Assembly (NCBI GenBank): GCA_002812745.2
Contig: NCSJ02000027.1
Span: forward strand, 62,001 to 126,000
DNA length: 64,000 nt
Reading direction: 5' to 3'
From: Scytalidium lignicola
Taxonomy: Eukaryota; Ascomycota; Leotiomycetes
In this document: piece by piece, positions 35,732 through 47,419 of the stretch
Layout: every line of letters starts with the position of its first letter
Position numbering within the stretch: the stretch's first letter is position 1
The notes under the pieces: model-generated
What the model saw: only the letters and a program-made list of their open reading frames with translations
Told to the model about the DNA's origin: nothing
Databases searched by the model: none
Position numbers and translations under genes: made by a program

Positions 35732-37668
35732 ATGACTAGTAGTCAAGAGAACTTCACCCTAAACCTAGGGAGTCGAGTGCCGGCAAGATTACTACATGAA
35801 AGTGACACCCTGCTCTCAGAAGAGGAGGCGCGGCTATGGGAAGATTCAGAACGGCTATTCTCTGAGAACGATACCTTCGTCGAAATTTTAAAGGTGGACA
35901 GAACCAATACGGGTAAGTGTCTTACAATCACACTGACTATTACTACACGATCCTTCAGCAATCTCGACTAACATGGCAATACTTGAGGATAGAGTCATTG
36001 AGCATCTCTGATCACAAAGATTTGGATCAATTTCTGAAAGTAAGGCCTCTTTGGTTTTTGGATTTCATTTCTCCAGCAATATCTAATTATATCATAGGAT
36101 GTTAGCGAAAGAAACCTTTCAAGGGACACATACATGTTAGAACTGCTACTATTGCTTGACCAACTGTAAACTCACAGAACTACCTTGGTCAGATTTCTTC
36201 ATCAGTTTCATAGCTGGAGCGAACTTCAGATAACCTATGNAAAGTTTTGTACTCTTACTGAACAAATACCACATCTCTTCGACATTTCTCTATTTCGTTC
36301 ACGCTTTCGGTCAGAAAACCAGCGACACAGACAGCAATGTGGGAGGCTATACGCAACGGCAGAGGACAATCCAAGTTGATAGTAAAGATATAACATTATA
36401 CGGTATACGTTATTAGCAATAATCTCGCATCGGTACATACTTATCTATTATCCAGCATTTTCGTGTCTTCTCAGATACCCAGCAAAGCATGGGCGAAGTA
36501 ACACCAAGGTCCCGTGGTCTTTTCGACAGCTTGCGGTGTATCAAGAATACAATCCCAAAAGTGACTGCTCCACGTGGATATTTCTGCAATGTCCAAACTC
36601 AATTCAGAAGTGTATTTCTGAATCAGGTAAAAGCCAGCCCGAGGCACCTCGAAGCCATTCCGATGATCCCTTTTCTCTCTTGAGCGAAATCCTGCGCCTG
36701 GTTTCATCATTCTGGAGATCTTACATAAATGACCTCGAATCTGAACTGATGGCAATGGCAAGTGTCTAAATTTGATCCACTAAGAGCATTTCAACGCTAA
36801 AGGTTTAGTAGAATGAGAAAGCCTGCTACTCTAAAGTCGACGCTAAGGTTCTACATGACTATAAGCTGAGCTTCGCTGACGCTCAAAGACTCCAATATCT
36901 CCACAAATACATTTTGAGATCAGAAGAGGCCGTAGCGCAGGCTCTAGAAACTATTAAGGGTTTACAACAACTGCGATTGAAGTTATACAGTGCAAAAATT
37001 GTCGCGACGCCTGAATGCGATGTTCTAGTCATGAGTGCAAATCAGTTTCAGAATCATCGAAGTGTGTTTGCAGCTTTGAAAGAGTTTCGATACGGCGTCA
37101 CCCAATTGGTAAGGGGTAGCAAATTCGGGTGGTGAGGCAGCTCACTAAGAAAATCAGGTTTTTGAAGCTCTGGCAAATCGAAACAATCAGGCTATGTTTG
37201 ATCTAGGTCGGAGTCTCAACGCTCTCACGACACAAACAAATAAAGAGACAGCCGCTATGAATGAGATATCAGAGGAAATGCGAAAAGACTCGCGGTCTAT
37301 GTGGGTTCTTACTTCTGCTGCGCTCATCTATTTGCCTGCGAGTCTGGTAGCAGTATGTCAAATCTCCCTTTCCGCTCGTACCCCTTCATGTTTTTACATT
37401 CTTTTATGTCTCATACAGCAACAAGCTATGTATAATCCTTTACATCCTATGATAACGGAATTCTTTGCGTTAGGCTATATTTAGCTCCAATCTCATACAA
37501 ACCTCATCCCTCCACCCAGGCCGCCTTATTGTGACGCCTCAGATATGGTATTTTTTACTTCTGACGGGAGGGTTAACCGCTATCACCTTGCTTGGAATTT
37601 ATGGATGGTCAAAATGGACTTCAAGATTAGACTGCAGAAAGAACAATGCAGGAATTCAAACCCCTTGA
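35732..37668 (+). CDS. CorA-like two-TM membrane protein, possibly damaged
   Basis: Fungal protein of the CorA-like transporter class, which is much expanded in filamentous ascomycetes. The first ATG of the frame is 35732 (MTSSQENFTLNLGSRVPARL). After the first intron (GTAAGT..GGATAG) comes SLSISDHKDLDQFLK, then DVSERNLSRDTYMLELL. The well-conserved middle reads VPWSFRQLAVYQEYNPKSD and CSTWIFLQCP, followed by SEILRLVSSFWRSYINDLE. A coiled-coil segment and EEMRKDSRSMWVLTSAALIY lead into TM1. An intron from GTATGT to GCGTTAG joins LPASLVA to AIFSSNLI, and TM2 is WYFLLLTGGLTAITLLGIYG. Between about 36150 and 36470 I could not make a continuous reading: a TAA follows LLDQL and an N sits at 36240. 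This stretch is either disrupted or multi-intronic. Ion transport is uncertain, since the GMN motif is not seen. Confidence 0.65.
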
Positions 37669-37751
37669 GCATTATGGATATCGGAATAGAAAATGTAGAG
37701 TAATAAAATGCTCCTGACCTGAAGGACATATTGATAAGACCCCGCNTTTTT

Positions 37752-40700
37752 TTATTGGGTATTTGTATTTGTCAAAACATCTCTTTCTGATTTTTCTTGT
37801 TCACCTGAAATGAGGTCTCTGAGCTCCTGGTGGATAAGACTTATTATCTCTTTGCAGTCTTGGGTCTCCACATGCTCATGACCAAACATTTCTGTAAAGC
37901 CATCGTTGGCCTTCTCCATGTAATCCAGAGCCTCTTTATGGCGTTCTAGAGTTAGATATGTGAATCCAATATACTTCAATAGAGTAAATGTGGTTTCATG
38001 CGATTTGCCAAGTGATGACTCCGACTCTTCAGCAGCTTGAGTAAACAATGACAAGGCCCTCGGAGCCTCACCTATTTGCAATAGTGCCGATGCCAAATTC
38101 ATATGGATATCCAGCAATGTAGGATCATTGGGGCTCACAAGTGGTTCGTATTCTTCTAAGGCCTCCTCATACGTAGATATTGCGGACTTTAGATCTCCAG
38201 AATCCTGGTGAACCGTTGCCACGCGAGCTTGTGTTTGGAATGCGAAAATTTCTTTCCCAGGTATACCCTTCGCCTTCGTCAAACATCTTTTGAGCACTTG
38301 TAAGGCGTCCGAAAATTTTTCTTGAGCTTGGCATGATATACCGATGCCGAGCAAAACATCGAGCATTAGTTTATGTTCGGAAGAGGGATTCGCTTCGAAA
38401 TGGTCCAGCACAATCTTGAAGTCCTGCTCGGCTGAGGCATATTGGCCGAGGTGAAGACGTACCACCGCTAGCCTGTAGTGAGAGTCGACGGTTTTTTGGG
38501 TGATTCTCTCCAAGTGTATCTTTCCTTCCTTGCAAGGCTTCGGAATGTAGCTTTTCAGCTTCTGCCTCGTTTCCAGAGTGAGCCACTGTGCTCGCGAGGT
38601 TGGACAACGTTGTCAAAGTGGATGGATGGGCTGGTCCAAGAACGGCTTTTCTTGTTTCCCAAACTTGTTTGAAAATCTTTGCAGCTTCGTCATTCTGTTG
38701 TTGTGCAGCACGGACCAAAGCTATGTCGTGGAGTGAATCTAATGTTTGTGGATGGGTTTCTCCGAGCGTCTTTCGTCGACCATCTGCTGCTTTTGTAAGG
38801 TAGGAGATTGCTTCATCAAGTTGTCCTTGTTTAAAAAGAAGTCCGCCATAATTATGGTTTGCTGCTAGGATGAGACCGTCATTAGGCTCAAATACGTGCT
38901 CTTCCGAGAGTTCTTGCTCAAATAATTGTCTGGCCTCCTCGAATCTCTGAGACTCCGAAAGTGCAACCGCAAGGTTATCCATCGCGCTCACCGTCTCCCT
39001 ATGTTTTGGACCGAAAACCGACAGCATCCCCTGATACGCCTGGCGCCCTCGTTCAACAGCGCCAGATGTATCACCTATGGAAAGGAGATGTGTCCCCAAA
39101 TTATTAACAGCAAGAAGCGTAGACTGGTGAAGAGGCCCGACTGACCGTTCTGAAGCATCTATAATATCAAGCATCTCAGTAATTGCTAACTCATACTCTC
39201 CTATATCATGGAGAACTTGTGCAAGATTACTTCGAACATGCAGCGTCTCCGGATGAGTTGAGCCTAAGGTCTCTGAGCGGCACTTCAGTACTTCTTCGTA
39301 CCTTACTTTTGCTTCAGAGTAATTCCCCTTTCTGTGGAAACATGCTGCTATATTGTGAAGAGTAGTAAGAGTATCCGGATGGTCTTTCCCAAGGAGCGTC
39401 AATCTCTTTTCTAGAATCTCGAAGTCCAACTCTAGTGCTTGGTCGAAGTCACCCTCTTCCTGAATGATTACTGCTAAGTTGCTCTTTACTGTTAGATTGA
39501 AGGGATTGTTGATGCCGATGACATCTTGCATCTCAAGGAGTTGACGATCTATTCTTTTCGCTTCTTCATTTTCTCCAAGGGTGTGCATAATGGAAGCCAG
39601 TGTGCTAGAGAGATAGAAGGAATCAGGATGCAAATGCTCCTGAATCTCACCCACATCACCTTTTATTTTGTATAACAGCTCCTTTGCGTGCTGAAATTTT
39701 CCTTGTAAGTGGTAAATTGAAGCTAGGTTGCCCTTCGCGATCATTGTCTCTGCACTTCTTGGCCCAAGCACTCTCTCTCTTCCCGCAATGGCTTTGCGCA
39801 AGTTGTCTTCAGCATCTGGGTAGTTACCTTTGTTAGATAACGTATGGCAAAAAACCATCAATGCTGATAACGTTTCTGGATGTTCATCCCCAAAACATGC
39901 TTTACTGTGGTTGAGAGCCTCTGTGATGAGTCCTTCGGCTTTGCCATTCTTGCCAAGGTTCCCTAGAGTTTGTGACAAAGCTATCATCGTTTTGATAGTG
40001 TCCGGATGTTGGCTTCCAAGTGTCTCCATCTGACCTTGAAGTGCATCGCGGTACCAGATTTCGGCATTGTGATAGTTGCCCAGCTTAAAATGCATGCCCG
40101 CCATTTCGGCAACCATCACAAGGGTAGAAGGGTGATGTGTCCCGTAAGGTCCACCTTGCATCAATTGAACCAACTCGGAGAACATCTTGAGAGCTTCAAT
40201 GTACCTTCCAGACTTGTTGTAAATGCTTGCCAAGAGGAACCTTGCAAGCACGACCACCGAATGGTCGGGAGCAAAGACTTGGTCTAAATCCTCAATGAGA
40301 TTCTTGTAGTAAATTTCCGTCGCTGCGAGAACTTCAGTCTCGTCTTCCCATAATCTAGCGTCTAATAAGTGGAGGGACCCGTCAAGTTCCAGCGACCTCG
40401 CTACTTTTCCCTTTAGTGACCAGCGATGCTCTTCGGAGATCATTATTATCTCCTGTTGAAGCTCTTCCTCGCGTCTGGTGCTCTGCACAAGCCAAGCATG
40501 TGCGGTTTTGAGATCCCTTCGAACGCCGAAACCGATAAAATAGCATAAAGCAAGCTGGAAAGCAGCATTTGATGCATTCTTGTTCGCAGGCTGGCTTTGT
40601 GCTTGCTTTCTGAGCTCTGAGACAACATAGCCTGGCAACCTGGGATCGGCTTGAAGAAGTCGAAAATATATGGAAGAGATCTACCACATTTAGATCAGTG

Positions 40701-41924
40701 ACACTTATGATAATAGATCCTTAAGGTTACCTTAAATTCTGGAACAGCAGTATCAATGTTGAGGGAGGCTTCTAAGTCTGTGACAGATAATTCGCCTACG
40801 CTGAAACTCAAATTAGTTTCTAATATTTCCCGCACGAATATTCTTAAAGTTACCTTGAACGTCCTAAAAGACGTAAGAGAACTGAGAAGTTCACACCACG
40901 ATTGTCTCGGTTCGGTTCAAGTGACAGACTTAGAACTTGCCGCAGATCAAAAGGCAGGTCTGAAGTGTCATCGAACAGCTTTGTGAAGTCCTCCAACTTG
41001 GGACGATGGTTGTCCTTGCGCATCGCAGCTTCACGGGAATCTGCGGGGAATGGAAAACAATACCACATCATCCAAGCGCAAATTATCCCAAATGAGTAGA
41101 CGTCCATCTTCTTAGCAGAGTCAAAATTAATCCATTCACCTCCGTATTGAGGATCGGCCCAGGGCTGTTTTATTGAGACTCGTAATAGCGCGTTGTCGAA
41201 GACCTGCGTGGAATAGCCAAAGTCTGCAATCTTCGCCAGAAATTCATCGTTGTTGGTTTTGAATATCAAAATGTTGTTTGGTTTGAGATCACCGTGGATA
41301 ATATCTTTCATAAAGTTAGAAAATGGATGGGACTTTGTACAGCAGGTCCTTACTATGTTCATGGAGACATGATAGCCCTCTGGCAATATCCGCAAGGATT
41401 GATAAGACTTCTTCTAAACTTGGAGCTCTTCCAGTACTTGACAGTATAAAGTCTTCGAGACTACCGTAATCTGCTTTCTGAAAGACTAACACTGGCCACA
41501 CTACTGGCCCAGCTGGATTCACATCCCAGCATATGCCTTCAAGAGTAATGATGTTCTCATGCTCTAGAATACCAGGAACCCCAAGGATGGAGATTTCAGA
41601 GAATAGGGAGGCAAATGTCTCTTCGCGATCTTGTTTTATTCGCTTGAATGCAAGGCCTATTTGCACATTGATGAGAGCTTGACGGATCTCTGCCGTTGCC
41701 CCAGCTCCAATGGTCTCGATTTCGGGGTGCCACACAATGGGAAGGAAATCGATTCGGAGATGCTGAGCGAGGGCTAGTATGGATATAAAATCGGCATGTT
41801 CCCCAGATCTTTCTTGCTGTTGGGCAGCGAGGTCGAGATGCGATTTCGTCAAGGGTGGATCAATGAGGGCTATCGAGCGGTCAGGCTGCCCTTCCGCAGC
41901 CCAAGGGTCCCAAGATGCTTCCAT
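37752..41924 (-). CDS. protein kinase fused to a long TPR array
   Basis: About 1,340 aa. The ATG at 41924 opens a 70-residue leader, then a kinase domain: IGAGATAEIRQ (glycine-rich loop, weak), AFKRIK (Lys), and after a GTAAGG..GAAAG intron HEHNIIHGDLKPNNIL and DFGYS, DVYSFGI, RPKLEDF. Catalytic HGD, Lys, Asn and DFG are all present, so it is probably active. Two further introns near 40800 and 40700 join to a Sel1-like segment (LALCYFIGFGVRRDLKTA). About fifteen 42-residue kinesin-light-chain-type TPRs follow (repeating HPDTLTTLHNIA.. ERRLTLLG-like phase). In the TPR array the frame slips at a six-T run (38492-38497, A6 on the coding strand). One A fewer reads GENHPKTVDSHYRLAVV and continues to the stop at 37752. 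This is a homopolymer error or a true frameshift. Convergent to the CorA-like gene (83 bp); divergent from the dual-kinase gene. Confidence 0.8.
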
Positions 41925-42212
41925 CGGCAGCGGCTAACGAGGCTTTAGAGGAGGTAAGAGAAATTACCGGGGATCGTGAAGCGTGTATAGAGCAACACGA
42001 TCGATGAAGGCTTCTAGTCTCAAATATAGATTGGTCTCCAAGGTCAGATTAGAAAGTATCCTGCTTCGTACTTAGAGCATCATCAAAACCGAGGTAGCTG
42101 CACTCCAGGCAGCCATGTTGAGGATGATGTATAAGAAGGCTGGCAAGGCAGTTGCTAAGCTGTTACACTGACCCATTGCTTTTTATCGGGACAGGGGCTG
42201 TAGGAAAGCTTA
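41925..42212. promoter_or_regulatory. promoter side of the kinase-TPR gene
   Basis: Short intergenic stretch between the kinase-TPR start and the left end of the MITE. No specific motif is assigned. Confidence 0.35.
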
Positions 42213-42588
42213 TGGGGTACCAAGTTGTAGGTTTACGCCAAAACAATCTAGACCTTTAAATAAAAATAAAATAAATTTAATATATAAAACTTGTTTTACT
42301 TATAATTTACTTATACTATATTATTTATTACCTGTTGGTGGCCGTAGGTTATTAACAGCAGCTTAAAGGCTCAGAGCTTCCTACAGAGCCTCCTGCTGTA
42401 CCGACTTCTCCTTTCTACATCCCTTAATATATAATAAATATGATTAATGAAAAATAAATACATTAAATTTTACTATATATAAAAATTATATTAATTAAAA
42501 GCTTTAATTATGTATAAAATTTAAAACAAAAATTTTCTTTATCATAGATCTTGATTGTTTTGGCGTAAACCTACAACTTGGTCCCCCA
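42213..42588. mobile_element. Tc1/mariner-type MITE, 376 bp
   Basis: Terminal inverted repeats of about 36 bp. The left end begins TGGGGTACCAAGTTGTAG and continues GTTTACGCCAAAACAATC; the right end is the same in reverse complement except one base near the tip. A TA dinucleotide flanks both ends (42211-42212 and 42589-42590), the target duplication of Tc1/mariner elements. The interior is A/T-rich with a GC-richer core and has no ORF. The near-identity of the repeats suggests recent movement. It lies in the shared promoter of two kinase genes. Confidence 0.85.
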
Positions 42589-42839
42589 TAAAGGCTGGAA
42601 TATGCAGTATCTGGTTGGATGCAGCTTTTTTTNACGCAACTCACCTGACCCCTTGGTATCCAATCCATCCTTCACAAACCGTGCTGACGATAGTGTAGAG
42701 AGGTTCGGNTTTTTTACTATAAAAAATTAAGACGTAGAAGCACCTGGTATTACCATATCTGAGGTAGGACTGAGAGTTAAAGTCGGTGGTGAAATTTACC
42801 ACCACCTGGCGACAGCAGTTGAGATCAATCAACGAGGCT
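42589..42839. promoter_or_regulatory. 5' flank of the dual-kinase gene
   Basis: Two Ns (42633 after a T run, 42709 before one). Upstream in-frame GTG/TTG codons exist, but the first ATG of the frame is 42840. Confidence 0.35.
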
Positions 42840-45716
42840 ATGACTTCTCTCAAAGCCCAGTTGAAATCTCGACGTAGGAGAACCGCCCATGGGTGTTGGT
42901 TTGTCCCAGAAGGAAGTTTACAGGAGATCCTAACCAAGGACGCCATCTTGAGTCGCATTTCCGAATGCGGGATTCCCCTCGAAGTTCGATCAGAAGTGGT
43001 CGACCACGTCCTCAGTGATGCCCGAGTCCTCTTTGCTATCTTGGTTCGCATCGAACAAGAGCATCTTATTGCTGAGTGCTTGTCCCACGACATTCGGGAC
43101 GACAAACTTTCCGTTATCACCCCGGAGTCAATGGAAGGATTGAAAATCGACCCAAGGTTTTTCGAAAAAAGATGGGAGTTTCTTGCGCCTATATTTCGAC
43201 GGAGAAATGTTCTTCTCAAACTCAAAGACCAACATGTTCTACCATTTTTGGAAGACCGGAGATTAGATGACTCCCAAGGTGGCTATGCAAATGCTTTTCG
43301 AGTTACTCTAGATGCCAGGCATCAAGGCTTGGTGCAATTTGGGCCGGATGATAAAGTGGGCAAAAGAACGTTCAAATTCTAACGCACGAGTTAATATAAA
43401 TCATAAGAAGTCATAGTATTCAGAAAATAATTGAAGATGGATGAAGACGAGGAACTCATTGCGAAAGAGTTTCAAGACGAAGATAGGATTCTCAAAATGC
43501 TCAACACCCTACATAACAAAAGCATCGTCCAGTTGTACATATCTTACAAACACAAAGGTGTATACAACTTCCTGTTTCCCATGGCAGACATGGACTTGGA
43601 GCATCTTCTGACTGCAGCCTCAAAACCTGTACCTTTCCAGGATGACATAGCCGTCATCAAAGCATTGTTCAGTTTGGGTGCTGCCCTCGCGGGAGTCCAC
43701 GAATTTTACTCAGAGCAACTTGGCGTAGAGTTCAAAGGCTGCCATCATGATCTGAAGCCCAGGAATATTCTTGTTAGTCAAGGCACGTTTGTGTTGGCAG
43801 ATTTTGGGTTATGTCGGTTCAAAGGACTTGAAGCAGAGTCCAAGTCGCTCTCGAAAAATATTGGAGACTATCTGGCCCCTGAGTGTCGAGAACCAAACAT
43901 GCAACGAAAACTTGTCGGACGAAAGAGCGACATCTGGTCTTTCGGCTGCATCATTGTAGAAGTGTTGGGTTACATGACTGGCGGGGTCGATACCGTCACG
44001 GCCCTCCGAGAGGAGAGGTCTACGGATTCAAACGGATGGAGAAGCCATTCATTCCACTCAAATGGTGGACTCAAGGTATGTATTCAAAACTGGTTGGATA
44101 TAAAGTCTACCAATCCAAACCACGTACTGCTGGTCGACTTGATTAAGCGCATGCTCTCTACCGACCCAAGCAGTCGTCCAAATGTGAATATAGTTCAGAA
44201 TATCCTCCGCTGCTTTTATTCCAAGTGTCTTCTGGATAGCTCTCTCGCGTTGTGTCAAGATCTTGTTACCAAGCATATAAACCCACATTTCTTCTTTGAC
44301 TCCGCACGGCTCAAGTCATGGGGATACGCTGTCGGTATCTTTCAACCTCGACATGCTTGGTCTTGGAGAACCTGTCAAGTGAATCTCTTGACTGACGCCA
44401 CTATTGAAATACTCGAAGGGTTGTACGGCAAGCTTCAGACTATTTTAGAAGAGGCTCCATCAATTGGTAGTGACGACGACTCCGAGGAAAATTCATCGGT
44501 TGACACAGACGTAGAGGAGCTAGGGATAGATGTAGAAAGTCGCGAGGTTCGAGACACAATTGACAAGCTGCTGAAGCTTATCCCTCGAGACGTCAAGGCA
44601 ACATCCGAGTTATTTCTTCTCACCAATCTTCTAAGCACGAATAATCCTCTTGCATTGCATCAGATCCAGCTCGCAGCAAAAAAGCAGGGCAATCTTGTTG
44701 CTGTTGGCTCCATGGCCGAGCTCAAGCAAGTGGTTCGGCAAGCTCAAGGCGAAGGGACGCTTGGGGAGCTGGCCAATACGCTTCCGGCTGGGAGCGAGGT
44801 CACTGAAAGAAGGGCATTCGGAAGTCATATGATTGGCGATTGTTCCATTCCTAACTCCCCTTTGGAATCTGTGCTCATTGAGTGGAGACCATATAACAGC
44901 GCAGCCCATCGACCAACAGCAGAACTTCTGCGCCGAGTAGATGCATCGGTAAACATCCCTAACGTCAAGCGAAAGCCTTCAGAAGTCCGCGTTCTCGAAT
45001 GTATTGGATACTACGAAGAGCCCCAGCGGAGATCCTTTGGAGTTGTTTACCGTCTGAGCTCACCAAGCCCCAGTAAAGCCCCGACAATTCTGGAACCAGC
45101 TTCTCTTTTTGAGCTGATCACGACAACATCGAACTCTGACCGTGGGAAACCATACCTGGGCGAAAGGTTTGAAATTGCGCGGACCATAGCTATGTGCACA
45201 TTTTACATACATAGCTGTAATTGGCTTCACAAGAGATTAAACAGTCACAATGTCATCTTTCTTGTGCCGAAAGGATCAACTGTCTCTCGGAGTGCTAGGT
45301 TGCCATACCTTATCGGGTTCAACTACGCTCGTGAGGATAAGGATGACGAAGGTTCGTATGGTCCTCCATCGGAGTCCGAGCTGGTCCCGTACCTGCATCC
45401 AGACTACATTACCACGAAGAAATTTCGGAAATTGTTTGATTACTACAGTGTGGGCCTGCTCTTGTTGGAAATTGGCATCTGGCGGACCGCGAAGTCTATG
45501 AGTGATCCCCATCCGCTCCACAGCCCAGAAGCGCTGAGGACGGAGTTCGTCACTCGTTATCTGCCTGAGCTACCCTATTGCATGGGGGAAATATACTATA
45601 GAGCCACAAAAGCATGTTTAACGGAAGAAATTGGGACAATAGACACTCCGGAAGAGGATGTAGTCACTGCATTCCAGACACTAGTCATAGATAAGTTACA
45701 GACATGTATAGTATAA
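42840..45716 (+). CDS. tandem kinase: active kinase plus DUF7580-like pseudokinase
   Basis: About 950 aa, two exons. The N-terminal 130 residues (from MTSLKAQLKSRRRRTAHGCW) are a helical region of the type found ahead of fungal kinase domains. Kinase 1 has GGYANAFRVTLDARHQ (glycine loop), HHDLKPRNILV, DFGLCRF, APECREP, DIWSFGCIIVEVLG. Its catalytic loop is HHDLKPRN rather than HRD, but Asp, Lys and Asn are present. The block carrying the beta-3 Lys falls at the junction around 43380-43440, where TAA stops in the frame require an intron whose ends I could not fix. After an acidic linker (DDDSEENSSVDTDVEEL) comes a second domain: LFELITTTS, WLHKRLNSHNVIFLVP, then the DUF7580-like signature PYLHPDYITTKKFRKLFDYYSVGLLLLEIGIW. 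It lacks HRD and DFG and is thus a pseudokinase, as in HeLo/prion-associated fungal proteins. Divergent from the kinase-TPR gene. Confidence 0.75.
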
Positions 45717-45867
45717 TTCAACTCGTTCTAAGCGAGCCTTCAGAGCCCAAGTTATTTTCACATGAGTTATGAACTCCTGCTCCCTTTCGTATCTCGAGGG
45801 TGCTTCATAGCGCTCTCAGCCTTTCCGAATTTGCACACTCTTAATTTGCTCCTTAGGACAGGTCAGT

Positions 45868-46140
45868 TCACAGGCTCATGACCAGACTCACTACGGGTAT
45901 GGGTAACGGGTGCCTCTCACTTCTGTCAACAGCATAGGGATTGTCAATCGAATGCCTTCGGAGCATTCCTAGACCATGGGTTAGCGCCTGGGTCAAGAGG
46001 CCGGAAATGGTGGTTAGCTGTTGCATAATTATTGTGCATACTTCTGATGTGAAATCGGTTCCAAAAAGAGATCGGAGCAGGGTGTCTAGACGCTGAGGAT
46101 CGATATATCGGCCGTTAAGGACTTGGATATACTTCTCCAT
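45868..46140 (-). CDS. hypothetical ORF, weak; possible gene remnant
   Basis: Ninety codons starting MEKYIQVLNGRYIDPQRLDTL. Helical and protein-like, but no family was recognised. The upstream DNA (46141-46308) shows related-looking but frame-broken sequence. It may be the end of a decayed regulator. Nothing else supports it. Confidence 0.2.
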   Translation of the reverse strand: MEKYIQVLNGRYIDPQRLDTLLRSLFGTDFTSEVCTIIMQQLTTISGLLTQALTHGLGMLRRHSIDNPYAVDRSERHPLPIPVVSLVMSL

Positions 46141-46575
46141 CGAAGAAAGGTGGGTGCAAAGATTCCTATGATTTTAGTTGGTGTTATCTTGGAGGTAGCA
46201 AATAGGCTGGCAGAAGAAAGCCGTGATGGAACCGGAATGTTAACATGGGTCCTACAGTCCGCTGGAGGAATCAAGCAAGGCGTGATTCACTACCAAGAGA
46301 TGTGGTGATGATGTGGTATTACCGTATTCGTCGCCTCAGCTGCGGGTAAAGGTGTATAGGTCAGTCTGTGGGCGAATAGACTTGGTTCTTTTTAATTAAT
46401 TTGCTAGCACTGGTTGAAGTCTTAAGGCCTAACTCGTAAGGTAAGTTATCCGACTTTGATGTACGTAAGGGGGTGCAAGAAAAGGCTCGGCCACTCCTTG
46501 CAAGGCGGTAAAGGGAATATACTGCCGCTTTTACCAAAACAATCATTGTTTACATTTCTCCTTCATGCCTTCCCT
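46141..46575. other. intergenic, holds a TIR-like word
   Basis: At 46534-46544 the 11-mer CCAAAACAATC repeats the inner end of the MITE TIR at 42213-42588. It lies about 75 bp before a transposase start, so this may be the left end of a related larger element. Confidence 0.35.
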
Positions 46576-46611
46576 ACAATTACTACTACAATTACTACTA
46601 CAATTACTACT
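46576..46611. repeat. three perfect copies of a 12-mer
   Basis: ACAATTACTACT occurs three times head-to-tail just before the transposase-like ATG. The repeat keeps frame (adds Thr-Ile-Thr-Thr units). Confidence 0.85.
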
Positions 46612-46617
46612 GATTTA

Positions 46618-46779
46618 ATGGTTTGGGATACTCCTACTCGTGTGCGATTTAAGACTAAAGTTCAAGATAGTTATTCTGAACGTCATGCAGCTCAGGAATT
46701 AGGTATTCCTTATGGTACAGCTCAAGGATGGTTCAAAAAGGGGGATCGCGTGTACGAAGGGGTTATGCATGATTGTTAG
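46618..46779 (+). pseudogene. mariner/pogo transposase, N-terminal helix-turn-helix fragment
   Basis: MVWDTPTRVRFKTKVQD, YSERHAAQELGIPYGTAQGW and FKKGDR match the psq-type DNA-binding start of fungal Tc1/mariner transposases (family knowledge, by eye). The frame ends at a TAG (46777-46779). No DDE catalytic domain follows before the MFS relic, so the copy is truncated. The ORF may extend upstream through the 12-mer repeats. It could be the scar of an element related to the MITE 4 kb away. Confidence 0.55.
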
Positions 46780-47419
46780 CTCGACCACGAGGCTGCTTCC
46801 TTACACACAAGGGAGCAACATACGTCCAATTGGGAAGGACGCATCCGATTGGTTGAGATGTAAGACCCCCCAAATTCAAGTGTCGGAGAATAAAACGTAT
46901 AATTTTACGTGTGACAAAAAGAAAAGGCATGGTAAGAATGACAGAACGTATTTTCGCACTTCAAGATTAGCTACCAAGATATATATTATTAACAACGTCA
47001 ATTGAGTACACTTTGTATCCAGGTAGTAATCTATTCCTCACGCGTTCCTCCTATATGGAATTCGTGGCATCACAACTGCTGATTCTTGCAGAGCATTTTG
47101 CTTTTGTAGCATCGCCTCTCGAGTCTTGTCAATATCATAACCGGGTGTTTAGCGCCCCCCCAGATCCCCAGTTCCTCCTCTCCACATTCATGCCTCCTTG
47201 CGGGGACATTCAGCCTCGTGAAGATTCAGTCTCTCCACGTATTCTAGACTCAGGTGTCCACACAGATGGCTTTATCTGGTGTAGATATCAGTCTCGACGC
47301 TCGTCTTGCTCATAGGTACGAGGCGACGGCTTCAGCTCACCCTGCTTGTCTAGGGCTGTTTCCAGAACTGTACGCGTTCATCAACTTGACCAACTTCACC
47401 AGCTTCGTTGTAATTCAAC
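46780..47419. other. 5' region of the MFS relic, nothing recognised
   Basis: Contains open but featureless frames (47013-47315). Likely the remaining transposon DNA and the old promoter of the MFS gene. Confidence 0.4.

Noticed and set aside
38926..40687. Plus- and minus-strand ORFs inside the TPR gene
   Set aside because: Shadows of the TPR coding frame.
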